Part shown: positions 15,409 to 23,475 of the stretch, piece after piece
Layout of the letters: every line of letters starts with the position of its first letter
Numbering within the stretch: position 1 is the first letter of the stretch
Assembly (NCBI GenBank): GCA_013823365.1
Contig: PNMC01000005.1
Span: forward strand, 1-42,802
From: Parvibaculum sp.
GTDB taxonomy: Bacteria; Pseudomonadota; Alphaproteobacteria; Parvibaculales; Parvibaculaceae
Direction: 5' to 3'
Length of the DNA stretch: 42,802 nt
Made by a program: the position numbers and the translations under genes
The notes under the pieces: generated by a model
What the model saw: the letters and a program-made list of their open reading frames with translations, nothing else
What the model was told of the DNA's origin: nothing
Database searches by the model: none

Positions 15409-16441
15409 AGCCTGCCCGGTGCGCCTTGAGCACCATGCTCTGGAACTGGATGACGCCGTTCTCGTGAACGCCGGAGAGACGGCCGCGGTCGTAGATGCCG
15501 GTTTCGAGGTTCTTCTGCACGGCCTTGCAGATGTCGATGTCCTCCCTGGCGACCATATAGGCCCAGTCGATCAGCGCGTCGCGTTCTTCCCGTTTCGCGG
15601 GGTCGAGGTCCTTCACGAAGTAGCGATAGGTCAGGCGCATGCTGCGCGGGCCCATGGGCTCGAGCTGGGCGACGTTCATGCCCCAGTTATACATGTTGAA
15701 GAAGAGACCGGGGAGCCGCCAGACCCAGAAGCCATCCGTCTTGCCGCCGTCGCGCGTATCCGCAGTGTGGCTTTGCAGCGTGTCGCCGACCGTATCGATC
15801 CGGTAGCTCGCCATGTCGATCGAGGCGTTGAGGCCCGGATGAATGGTCGGTATGTGCCAGGCCTCGGCATAGTTGTCGGCGTAGGTTTTCCAGTTTACTT
15901 CCGCCTCGATGGTGAATTCGCGCGCGAGCTGCAATTCCTCGATCGGATAGCGCAGCGCCGCCTTCGCGATGTCCTCGAGCCATTCTTCGATGGGAGCGGC
16001 GGGATCGATCGACACGAAGACGAGACCGCGCCAGACCGCGCAGCGAACGGGGAAGAGGCCGTATTCGTCCTTGTCGATCTCCATGCTCGGCGCGCCCTTG
16101 AGACGGCCTTCGAAATCGTAAAGCCAGCGATGATAGGGGCAGGAGATACGGTCCACATGCCCGGCGCATTCCTGCACCAGCGGTGAGGCGCGATGACGGC
16201 AGACATTGTGGAAGGCGCGGATGACGCCGTCCTTGCCCTTGATCGCGAAGACGGGATAGCCCGCCAATTCAGTGGAGACGTAGTCGCCCGCCGCCGCGAA
16301 TTGCGCGGCGCGGCCGATCAACACCCAGTGCTTCGCCCAGATTTCGCGGCGCTCGATCTGCCAGGCGTCCTCACTCCAGTACCATTCGGCGGGCAGCGTT
16401 TCCGGGCTCGGCGCGGAAACGATCCTTGGCAGTTCGGACAT
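15407..16441 (-). CDS. Rieske non-heme iron oxygenase, large (alpha) subunit
   Basis: A 344-residue cytosolic oxygenase. The [2Fe-2S] Rieske motif is Cys81-x-His83 ... Cys101-x-x-His104 (NVCRHRASP and SCPYHRWLYDF). The catalytic iron is bound by His196, His201 and Asp301, with the bridging Asp189 in TYADNYAEAWH. It is shorter than toluene-type alpha subunits (about 440) and no beta subunit, ferredoxin or reductase gene is adjacent, so it probably is a homomeric oxygenase drawing electrons from an unlinked reductase. Substrates of this group include quaternary amines, aromatic acids and steroids. GGGAGG precedes the ATG. It follows the LuxR gene on the same strand after 79 bp, with a palindrome in that gap. 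Confidence 0.92.
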   Translation of the reverse strand: MSELPRIVSAPSPETLPAEWYWSEDAWQIERREIWAKHWVLIGRAAQFAAAGDYVSTELAGYPVFAIKGKDGVIRAFHNVCRHRASPLVQECAGHVDRISCPYHRWLYDFEGRLKGAPSMEIDKDEYGLFPVRCAVWRGLVFVSIDPAAPIEEWLEDIAKAALRYPIEELQLAREFTIEAEVNWKTYADNYAEAWHIPTIHPGLNASIDMASYRIDTVGDTLQSHTADTRDGGKTDGFWVWRLPGLFFNMYNWGMNVAQLEPMGPRSMRLTYRYFVKDLDPAKREERDALIDWAYMVAREDIDICKAVQKNLETGIYDRGRLSGVHENGVIQFQSMVLKAHRAG

Positions 16442-16501
16442 GGGTGCCTCCCTCGGTCGGTTTTCCGGGCAAGGCTAACGGGGGCAGGCGGGGAACCATA
16501 T

Positions 16502-16515
16502 GTCCCGTTTGGGAC
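16502..16515. promoter_or_regulatory. Palindrome upstream of the Rieske gene
   Basis: GTCCC-GTTT-GGGAC is a perfect 5-bp inverted repeat with a 4-nt spacer, 61-74 nt upstream of the Rieske ATG and just after the luxR stop. Position and symmetry fit an operator for a dimeric regulator such as the neighbouring LuxR protein. No second copy was found near the aminotransferase or DUF1302 starts. Confidence 0.4.
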
Positions 16516-16520
16516 GGGGG

Positions 16521-17354
16521 TCAGGCCGCGCTGTCGGCGGCGGCGTCGTTCAATGTCTCGAAGAAAAGGGCAAGAAGCTCTGCCTGCGAGCGGACATCGA
16601 GCTTCACATAGATGCGCTTGATGTGGTTGCGGACCGTGCCCGGAGCGATGCCGAGCATGCGGCCGACCGCCTTGGGCGGCAGGCCCTTGAGCAGCAGGTT
16701 CGTCACTTCCTTTTCGCGCTCGCTCAGGCTTTCGCCGCCGAAGCGCTCATAGGCGGCAGAGAGAACGCGGTGCAGCCGGAGCGAATTGTCGTCGCTCGCG
16801 CCCCGGTCCGGCATTTGCGCGCGCAGATGCCGCGCCGCCGTTTCCACCGCCTCCAGCACGGCGGCGAGCCGGCGGAACTCGGCCGCGGTGAAGGCCGCAG
16901 CGGGTGCGAGACGCATCAGCGAGACATAGATCGCCGCGTCCGGCTCCACATGGAGCAGATAGCAGATTTCATCCACCATGCCGTAAGGCCGGTAGTAGGA
17001 GATGTAGTAATCGCTCTTGCGGAAGTCGGGCGGGAAGATTTCCTTCGGCGAGAGACAGACGCTTTGCTTGCCCGAAAGGAAACGGTCATAGGTCGGGTCG
17101 AGCAGATATTTGCCGTCGCTATAGCCGTGGTTCCATTCGTCGTGGCCGTCGAAGTCGATCACGATGGGCGGCGCTGCGCGGCGGTAGAGACCGGTATAGA
17201 TGCGCGTTTCGGGGACGAGCGCGGTCAATCCATCGGCGAGCCTTGCGGCACTTTCTTCCATTCCGTTCGCGGCGAGACATGCGGCGAGGTTTCTGCTCCA
17301 TGCCGCCACGCTGTCGAGCGGCAATGAACCGTTCTTGCTGTTTTTCTCGATCAT
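16521..17354 (-). CDS. LuxR-family transcriptional regulator
   Basis: The 277-residue product ends in a GerE/LuxR helix-turn-helix at about 209-268 (SLSEREKEVTNLLLKGLPPK, then VGRMLGIAPGTVRNHIKRIY). The N-terminal 180 residues have no phosphoacceptor receiver domain and no recognised acyl-homoserine-lactone motif; they look like a globular ligand-binding or PAS/GAF-like domain (DFDGHDEWNHGYSDGKYLLD). Family knowledge suggests a one-component regulator of a catabolic gene. It lies between the Rieske gene (same strand) and the divergent aminotransferase, which are its likely targets. The ribosome-binding site is very close to the ATG, so the start is slightly uncertain. Confidence 0.88.
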   Translation of the reverse strand: MIEKNSKNGSLPLDSVAAWSRNLAACLAANGMEESAARLADGLTALVPETRIYTGLYRRAAPPIVIDFDGHDEWNHGYSDGKYLLDPTYDRFLSGKQSVCLSPKEIFPPDFRKSDYYISYYRPYGMVDEICYLLHVEPDAAIYVSLMRLAPAAAFTAAEFRRLAAVLEAVETAARHLRAQMPDRGASDDNSLRLHRVLSAAYERFGGESLSEREKEVTNLLLKGLPPKAVGRMLGIAPGTVRNHIKRIYVKLDVRSQAELLALFFETLNDAAADSAA

Positions 17355-17536
17355 TCCTCTCGCTCCGGCGTCCTCCCGGCGCCGTCATTCGGCCTGCCTT
17401 TACAAAAGTGTAGCACGCTTCGTCACCATGCCCAGCCTGCGGATTGCCGCCCTATAGCCTACCAAGGCCACAGAAGCCGCGCGGGGGATGGCGTATTCAT
17501 GGGGCTTCGAAAGACCGCAGAAGCAGGGAGAGTGTC

Positions 17537-18928
17537 TTGAGCCTCGCCGAGCGCAAGATCAATCACGCAAGCGTCGAAGCCGCCGACCGGCGCTACAATA
17601 TCCATCCCTTCACGGACCTTGCCGTGATGGAGGCCGCGGAGCGCACCGTGATCGCCTCCGCGAAGGGCAACTATGTCTATGGCGAGGACGGGCGTAAATT
17701 CCTCGACGGTCTCGGCGGCATGTGGTGCGTCAATATCGGCCATGGCCGAGACGAGATGGCCGAAGCGATCGCGGAGCAGGTCCGCCGCCTCGACTATTAC
17801 TCGCCCTTCGACGATCTGACCTCCGCGCCGATGGCAACGCTCGCCGAAGAATTAGCACGGCGCGCGCCGGGTTCGCTCAATCGCGTGCTCTTCACGACGG
17901 GCGGTTCCACAGCGGCGGATTCCGCCATCCGCCTTATCCATCATTATTTCATCCGCAAGGGCGAGCCCACGCGCAAGCACGTCATTACGCGGGACAAGGC
18001 CTATCACGGCAGCACCTATCTCACGGCGTCGCTGAGCGACCGGGGCTACTCGACCGACTGGATGGCGGAAGGCGGCTTTATCCATCACCTGAGCGCGCCT
18101 GGTCTGTATCGCCGCCCTGAAGGCACGAGCGAGGCGGAGTTTCTCGACATTCTTGCCGGTGAGTTCGAAGCGAAGATTCTCGATCTCGGGGCGGAGAACG
18201 TCGCCTGTTTCATCGCCGAACCGATCCAGGGCTCCGGCGGCGTCATCGTCGCGCCTGAGGGCTATCTGAAGCGCATGCATGCGCTTTGCCGCAAATACGG
18301 TCTTCTCTACGTCTCGGATGAAGTGGTGACGGCGTTTGGCCGCCTCGGGCACATGTTTTCCTCCGAAGCGGAGTTCGGCATCGTCCCGGATATCATCACC
18401 TGCGCCAAGGGGCTCACCTCGGGCTATATCCCCGCCGGCGCGGTCATCATGTCCGATGAGATCTACGACGTGCTGAGCCGCCCCGGCACCTATTTCAATA
18501 CCGGCTTCACCTATACGGGCCATGCGGTGGCCTGCGTCGCCGCGCTCAAGAATATAGAGATCATAGAGCGCGAACGGATCTGCGAGCGCGTGCGCGAGAT
18601 CGGTCCCTATTTCGAGGAGCGGCTGGCCCCGCTTGCGGAGCTTCCGCTTGTCGGCGATGTGCGCGGCCGCCGCTTCATGATGTGCATCGAATATGTGGCG
18701 GACAAGGAGCGGAAGGAACTCTTCGGAGACGATATCCGGATCGGCAAGCGCATCTGGCGGCATTGCCAGAAGCGGGGGCTTCTGGTGCGGCCGCTTGCCC
18801 ATCTCAATGTGCTATCGCCCCCGCTGACGCTGGAGCGTGACGAAATCGACTTCGTGGCGGGCGTCTTGCACGACGCCATTCTCGATACCGCCGACGAGCT
18901 TGCCAGGGAAGGCATCAGCTTCGGTTAG
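17537..18928 (+). CDS. Class III PLP-dependent aminotransferase (omega-transaminase type)
   Basis: The 463-residue enzyme transfers an amino group between an amine or omega-amino acid and a 2-oxo acid. The PLP lysine is Lys291 in the signature around Asp261 (LLYVSDEVVTAFGRLG) and TCAKGLTSGYIPAG. FTTGGSTAADSAIRL binds the phosphate, and GGMWCVNIGHG is the usual N-terminal active-site loop. TTG at 17537 is chosen: AGGGAG lies about 6 nt upstream and MSLAERKINH matches normal family length. The longer in-frame reading to 17444 is basic and not family-like. It is divergent from luxR across a 182-bp gap. The Rieske, LuxR and aminotransferase set points to degradation of an amine or amino-group-bearing compound. 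Confidence 0.9.
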   Translation: MSLAERKINHASVEAADRRYNIHPFTDLAVMEAAERTVIASAKGNYVYGEDGRKFLDGLGGMWCVNIGHGRDEMAEAIAEQVRRLDYYSPFDDLTSAPMATLAEELARRAPGSLNRVLFTTGGSTAADSAIRLIHHYFIRKGEPTRKHVITRDKAYHGSTYLTASLSDRGYSTDWMAEGGFIHHLSAPGLYRRPEGTSEAEFLDILAGEFEAKILDLGAENVACFIAEPIQGSGGVIVAPEGYLKRMHALCRKYGLLYVSDEVVTAFGRLGHMFSSEAEFGIVPDIITCAKGLTSGYIPAGAVIMSDEIYDVLSRPGTYFNTGFTYTGHAVACVAALKNIEIIERERICERVREIGPYFEERLAPLAELPLVGDVRGRRFMMCIEYVADKERKELFGDDIRIGKRIWRHCQKRGLLVRPLAHLNVLSPPLTLERDEIDFVAGVLHDAILDTADELAREGISFG

Positions 18929-18942
18929 CCGGTTTGTCCTAT

Positions 18943-18977
18943 CTAGGCCATATCCCGCTTGCGCGGATGCGGCCTAG
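18943..18977. repeat. Inverted repeat after the aminotransferase
   Basis: CTAGGCC (18943-18949) and GGCCTAG (18971-18977) are exact complements separated by 21 nt. It may be a weak terminator or regulatory palindrome before the DUF1302 gene. No T-run follows. Confidence 0.35.
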
Positions 18978-19058
18978 CCTTTGAGAGTGCCGCCATGGGA
19001 AGGCGGATCGTTTGGGGGCCGGCTCTTTCGGGAGCGGGCCGGGAAGAAGGGGGAATAG

Positions 19059-20777
19059 ATGTCTCGACGCCACAAGCCGTTTCGTGCGCCGCGCAGGCCC
19101 AAAGCCTTTGCAGCCGGTATGGCGGCGCTTCTCGCAGTCTCGGTTCCGGGATCCGCGGAAGCGATGCAGTTCAAATATGGCCGGGCGGATATTTCCCTCG
19201 ATACGACCATCTCGGCAGGCGTGTCGGTTCGCACGTCGGGGCGGGATTGCGCCTTCATCAGCGCCGCGAACCCGCAGGGCTGCGCCAATGACGGGCTGAC
19301 CGACAATTACGACGACGGCAACCTCAACTACGACCGCTGGGACATCTTCTCCGCACCGGTCTCGGGTATCTCCGAGCTTGAGGTCAAGATGGAGAACATG
19401 GGCGCCTTCATTCGCGGCTCCTATTTCTTCGACCCCGTCAACATGGACCGGGACTCGACCCGTCGCACCGATCTGACCGACGCAGCGGTGAGCCGCCTCG
19501 GCCGCCGCGCGCGCCTGCTCGATGCCTATGTCTATGGCGATATTCCGGTGGGCGACATGCCGGTCAATCTTCGCCTCGGCAACCAGGTGATCAACTGGGG
19601 CGAGAGCATCTTCTATGCAGGCGGTATCGCGCAGACCAATTCCTTCGACATGACGAAGCTGCGCGGCGCAGGCGCCGAGATCAAGGAAGCCTATCTCCCG
19701 GCACCCATGGCTCTCGCCCAGTTCTCGCCGATCGCCAATCTCGACATCTCCGCCTATTACCAGTTCCGCTGGAACGAGACGGAGCTCGATCCTGTCGGCA
19801 CGTTCCATTCGCTTGAAGATGCGGTGGGTCCAGGCGCGGTGGGTATTTTCTACGGCCCCGGTCTTGGCGGGTTCGGCGATCCGGCTGCATCGGGCGTCGA
19901 TGTGCAAACGCAATTCCTTCTCGGAACGGGCATTCCGCTGATCGACGACCGTGAGCCATCGCATGGCGGGCAGTGGGGGGTCAGCGGACGCTATTTCGCC
20001 GAGGCGCTGCAGACCGAGTTCGGCCTTTACTATATGCGCTATCACCAGAAGGTGCCGGTTGTCGGTGCGCAGGCGGCCTGCGATCCCGTGTTCTTCTGCT
20101 ATGCGGTTGCCTATTACCGCAACTATGTGCCCGATCAGGATCTCGTCGGCGCGACAGCGAGCTTCGTCTGGCAGGACATTTCCTTCGGCATCGATCTCAA
20201 CTACCAGCCCGATTATCCGGTGCCGCTCGCCGATCCGTTCACCGCGGCAGCTACGACGGCCTTCCTTGAAGACCCGGTGGGCTTTACCGGCACGGCCGAC
20301 GAAGCGGGTTTCATCCGTGAGAACCGGACGCAGACCATTCTGAATGCGATCTATTCCGCGGGACCGGCGGCGCCCGTCCTCGGCACGGCGATCACCGCGC
20401 TCGGCATGGACGATCTGACGATCATTGCGGAAGGCACCTGGACGCATTTCGACAGCAAGCCTGTGAATACATTCGGTGCGCGAAATGCGGTCGGCTACAT
20501 CCTCGATGTGACCGGCAGCTATCAGGGTATTTTCGGTACGCCCTGGGTGCTCTATCCCGGTATCGCCTTCCGGCATGACGTGAACGGCACGGCGCTCGAC
20601 TATGCGCTCACCGATACGCATATCGACGGGCGCAAGCAGATCACGCTCCGGCTCACGGCGGACTATCAATCCGCCTGGAGCCTCGGCCTTGCCTATACCA
20701 ACAATTTCGGTGGCGGCATGACGAACTTCGCGCAGGACCGCGATTTCGCGTCCTTTACTGTGTCCTACGCCTTCTAG
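19059..20777 (+). CDS. DUF1302 family outer-membrane protein, copy 1
   Basis: A 572-residue exported protein with a long basic signal peptide (residues 1-36, hydrophobic FAAGMAALLAVSVPGSAEA). The mature chain is beta-rich with alternating aromatic and polar residues and ends in TVSYAF, the terminal-phenylalanine signal of BAM-inserted barrels. DUF1302 family landmarks: LLDAYVYGD, GNQVINWGES, AYYQFRWNETELDPVGTF and AFRHDVNGT. The family accompanies DUF1329 genes and is commonly found with RND exporters or in gene clusters for hydrophobic substrates; its exact molecular role is not established. The DUF1329 gene follows after 33 nt in the same operon. A second DUF1302/DUF1329 pair lies at 34125-37160. 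Confidence 0.9.
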   Translation: MSRRHKPFRAPRRPKAFAAGMAALLAVSVPGSAEAMQFKYGRADISLDTTISAGVSVRTSGRDCAFISAANPQGCANDGLTDNYDDGNLNYDRWDIFSAPVSGISELEVKMENMGAFIRGSYFFDPVNMDRDSTRRTDLTDAAVSRLGRRARLLDAYVYGDIPVGDMPVNLRLGNQVINWGESIFYAGGIAQTNSFDMTKLRGAGAEIKEAYLPAPMALAQFSPIANLDISAYYQFRWNETELDPVGTFHSLEDAVGPGAVGIFYGPGLGGFGDPAASGVDVQTQFLLGTGIPLIDDREPSHGGQWGVSGRYFAEALQTEFGLYYMRYHQKVPVVGAQAACDPVFFCYAVAYYRNYVPDQDLVGATASFVWQDISFGIDLNYQPDYPVPLADPFTAAATTAFLEDPVGFTGTADEAGFIRENRTQTILNAIYSAGPAAPVLGTAITALGMDDLTIIAEGTWTHFDSKPVNTFGARNAVGYILDVTGSYQGIFGTPWVLYPGIAFRHDVNGTALDYALTDTHIDGRKQITLRLTADYQSAWSLGLAYTNNFGGGMTNFAQDRDFASFTVSYAF

Positions 20778-20810
20778 GCGGCTTGTGAAGTAACGGAAGG
20801 CGAAAGGAAC

Positions 20811-22166
20811 ATGAATATGTCGATCAAGGTTTCCGCAACTGTTGCTCTCCTCGCTTGCAGCATCGTTGCAGCCCCGGCTCTCGCAGAGGACGCCGCCGAT
20901 CTCGGCTCACGGCTCACGCCCATCGGCGCGGAAGCGGCGGGCAATGCAGACGGGACGATCCCCGCATGGATGGGCGGCATCACCGCACCGGTCGCGGGCT
21001 ATGTGCAGGGCGCCGACTATGTCGATCCTCACGCGGGCGATGCAAAGCGCTTCTCTATCACGCGGGACAATCTCGACAGTCACCGCGACAAGCTGACGGA
21101 AGGGCAGGTCGCGCTTCTCAACCGCCATGAGGGGTACCGGATGGATGTCTATCCAACCCGGCGGAGCTGCGCCTTCCCGGCGCGCGTCTATGAGAAGACT
21201 GCCGAGAATGCCGGCAGGGCGAGGGTCGAGGAAGGAACGAACGATCTCGTCGATGCGGTTCCGGGCGGGTTTCCCTTCCCCTTGCCGAAGTCGGGTGCCG
21301 AGGTGATGTGGAACCATCGCATGGCCTTCGAGGGCGTGGCGCGCAGCGTGCTCGGTACGACGGCGGTGGTCGCCGCCGATGGCAGTTTCGTTCCGCTCAA
21401 ATGGGACGAGATCAGGCTTTCGAATTACTACAATCCAGAGCGAACCGAGTTCTCGCAGCTCGGCAATGTGCAGCTCAAATATCTGAGTTCCTATATTGCG
21501 CCCGCGCGTGTTGCCGGCGAAATGTATCTCGTGCATGAGACGTTGAACGGCGAGCGCAATGCCTGGTTCTACAGCCCGGGTCTGCGCCGTGTGCGCCGCG
21601 CACCGACACTTTCTTACGACAATCCGGTTTCGGGCTATGAAGGCCTCGGCACGGCCGACCAGCTTTACATGTATAACGGCCGTCTCGACCGCTACGACTG
21701 GACGCTTGTCGGGAAGAAGGAAATCTATATTCCCTACAATAATTACGAGTTCGCTCATTCAAAGCACAGCGTCGCCGATCTGGCGGGGCCGTCCTATCCG
21801 AGCCGCGATGCGATGCGCTACGAGCTTCACCGCGTCTGGGTGGTGGAGGCGAATGTGAAGCCGGGCATCCGCCATCTTCTCGCAAAGCGCGTCTTTTATG
21901 TCGACGAGGATAGCTGGCGCGTCGTGGCGGCGGATATGTATGACGGCCGTGGCAATCTGTGGCGTTATCAGGAAGAGACGACCGTCAACGCCTATGATGT
22001 GCCCACCTGCTTCGGCTTCGGCCAGGCGCTTTACGACCTGCAGGTCGGCCGCTACATCCTTGATCTCGTTTTCAACGACGATCGCCGCCCGAACTTCCAC
22101 GCCGCCGCCGAAGTGACGGATGCGATGTTCGAGGTGGGCTCGCTGCGAAAGCTCGGAACGCGCTAG
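20811..22166 (+). CDS. DUF1329 family periplasmic/outer-membrane-associated protein, copy 1
   Basis: A 451-residue exported protein with a signal peptide (SATVALLACSIVAAPALA). The mature N-terminus carries the family hallmark LTPIGAEAAGNADGTIPAW followed by GGITAP; the C-terminal half has the LolA/LolB-like half-barrel segments MYNGRLDRYDW, RYELHRVWVVEA and VKPGIRHL. DUF1329 proteins are thought to act together with DUF1302 barrels in handling lipid-like molecules at the cell envelope. ATG at 20811 is given; the ATG two codons later (20817) is better spaced from AAAGGA and may be the real start. A 10-bp-stem terminator follows at 22201. Confidence 0.9.
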   Translation: MNMSIKVSATVALLACSIVAAPALAEDAADLGSRLTPIGAEAAGNADGTIPAWMGGITAPVAGYVQGADYVDPHAGDAKRFSITRDNLDSHRDKLTEGQVALLNRHEGYRMDVYPTRRSCAFPARVYEKTAENAGRARVEEGTNDLVDAVPGGFPFPLPKSGAEVMWNHRMAFEGVARSVLGTTAVVAADGSFVPLKWDEIRLSNYYNPERTEFSQLGNVQLKYLSSYIAPARVAGEMYLVHETLNGERNAWFYSPGLRRVRRAPTLSYDNPVSGYEGLGTADQLYMYNGRLDRYDWTLVGKKEIYIPYNNYEFAHSKHSVADLAGPSYPSRDAMRYELHRVWVVEANVKPGIRHLLAKRVFYVDEDSWRVVAADMYDGRGNLWRYQEETTVNAYDVPTCFGFGQALYDLQVGRYILDLVFNDDRRPNFHAAAEVTDAMFEVGSLRKLGTR

Positions 22167-22200
22167 AGCTATCCCGGGGGCCGGGGGCCAGGCAAAGCCT

Positions 22201-22230
22201 GGGCGGAGACGGAATGTCTCCGCCCTTTCT
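22201..22230 (+). terminator. Intrinsic terminator of the first DUF1302/DUF1329 operon
   Basis: GGGCGGAGAC (22201-22210), loop GGAAT and GTCTCCGCCC (22216-22225) form a perfect 10-bp stem followed by TTTCT. Confidence 0.75.
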
Positions 22231-22263
22231 GTTGAAGGGACGGGGGCAAACGGGGTAAGGCCA

Positions 22264-23472
22264 ATGGGGATGCACAGGGGAGCGGGCGGCATGGCGCAGG
22301 GGTGGTGGAGCGGATTGGACAGGGCGGGGCTTCCGGCGCTCTTTCTCGTCGCGCTCTGCGGGGCCTATGGCGCGATTATCGTTTCCATCCTGCCGAGCCT
22401 GGTCGGGGCATGGATCTCCGATGCGGGGCTCAGCGAGCAGGCGGCGGGGGAGGTTGCGGCGGCAAATGTTCTCGGCGCGACGCTCGGCCTTGGCGCCGCG
22501 CTTTTTCTCGTGTCGCGCTGGCCGCTGCCGCGCATCGGACAGCTCGGCCTCCTGCTTGCGATGACAGGCGACGCGCTTTCCATCTGGGCGGACGGGTTCA
22601 TCGAGCTTTGCATCCTGCGCGGGCTCTCGGGGCTCGGCGTCGGCCTTCTCACCGGCGCGATTGCCAACTGGATCGGAAGGCACGATCAGGCGGCACGCGG
22701 TTTCGGCATGTATACCATGCTGCAATTCGTGCTGGCGGCCGGCTATATCGCCGCCGTGCCGGCGCTTGCGGCATATGCCAAGGGCGCGAGCGTCTATCTC
22801 TGCCTGCTCGTTCTGGCACTCATTTCCTTTCTGCTTGTGCCGCTTCTCAATCTGAATGGCGGCGATGTGCCCTTGCGGGAAGCATCGCCGGCGCTGCGCG
22901 ATACGGCATCGGAAAGCGGTCCGATACTCAAGCTGCTCGCCGTTCTCGCCTTCGGTTTCTTCAGCGTCGCCGCCGTCGGCCTCTGGAGCTATATGCTGCG
23001 ATATGGCGAGCTGATCGGCATCGAGGCTGGCGAAGTCGCGCATATTCTTGCGCTCTCCGCGCTGTGCGGCATTCCAGGCACGATCCTTGTCGTGGTGCTT
23101 GGTGCGCGTTTCGGACGAACGGTGCCGCTCATGCTTGCGCTTGCGGTCTATACCGCGCCCGTCATCGTCTTCGGGCTTTCGGAGGTAACGGCGAGCATAT
23201 TCATCGGCGCGATGGTGGTGCAGAGCATCGCCTGGGCCGTGGTCGCGCCTTATTTCCAGGCGGTCCAGGCCGCGCTCGACCGCAGCGGGCGGCTCGCCGT
23301 CTGGGGCGTGATCGTCGTGTCGGTCGGCGCGGGGCTCGGCCCGGCGCTGGTCGGCTTCCTGATCGACGGCGACTCCTACGTCATTGCATTTGCTGTCGCG
23401 CTTGGCGTGCTCGTCCTTGCAGCGCTTGCCGGGGTCATTCCCGCGCTCGCCGCGGACCGCAAGGAGACGTAG
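22264..23472 (+). CDS. Major facilitator superfamily transporter
   Basis: A 402-residue inner-membrane protein with about 12 hydrophobic segments, starting at PALFLVALCGAYGAIIVSIL, and a short charged central loop (LNGGDVPLREASPALRDTAS). The loop between segments 2 and 3 is a weak MFS signature. The proton-coupled substrate cannot be told. Start: ATG at 22264 after GGGGTAAGG; an internal ATG at 22291 (MAQGWWSG) would also leave the whole transporter. It lies downstream of the DUF1329 gene but beyond its terminator, and converges on the amidase gene with only 3 nt between stops. Confidence 0.85.
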   Translation: MGMHRGAGGMAQGWWSGLDRAGLPALFLVALCGAYGAIIVSILPSLVGAWISDAGLSEQAAGEVAAANVLGATLGLGAALFLVSRWPLPRIGQLGLLLAMTGDALSIWADGFIELCILRGLSGLGVGLLTGAIANWIGRHDQAARGFGMYTMLQFVLAAGYIAAVPALAAYAKGASVYLCLLVLALISFLLVPLLNLNGGDVPLREASPALRDTASESGPILKLLAVLAFGFFSVAAVGLWSYMLRYGELIGIEAGEVAHILALSALCGIPGTILVVVLGARFGRTVPLMLALAVYTAPVIVFGLSEVTASIFIGAMVVQSIAWAVVAPYFQAVQAALDRSGRLAVWGVIVVSVGAGLGPALVGFLIDGDSYVIAFAVALGVLVLAALAGVIPALAADRKET

Positions 23473-23475
23473 CGC

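Noticed and set aside
5374-15420. Attachment-site duplication of the tRNA 3' end
   Set aside because: No second copy of the TTCGAGTCCTGCCGGGCCC end was seen near the far edge of the block, and there is no integrase gene.
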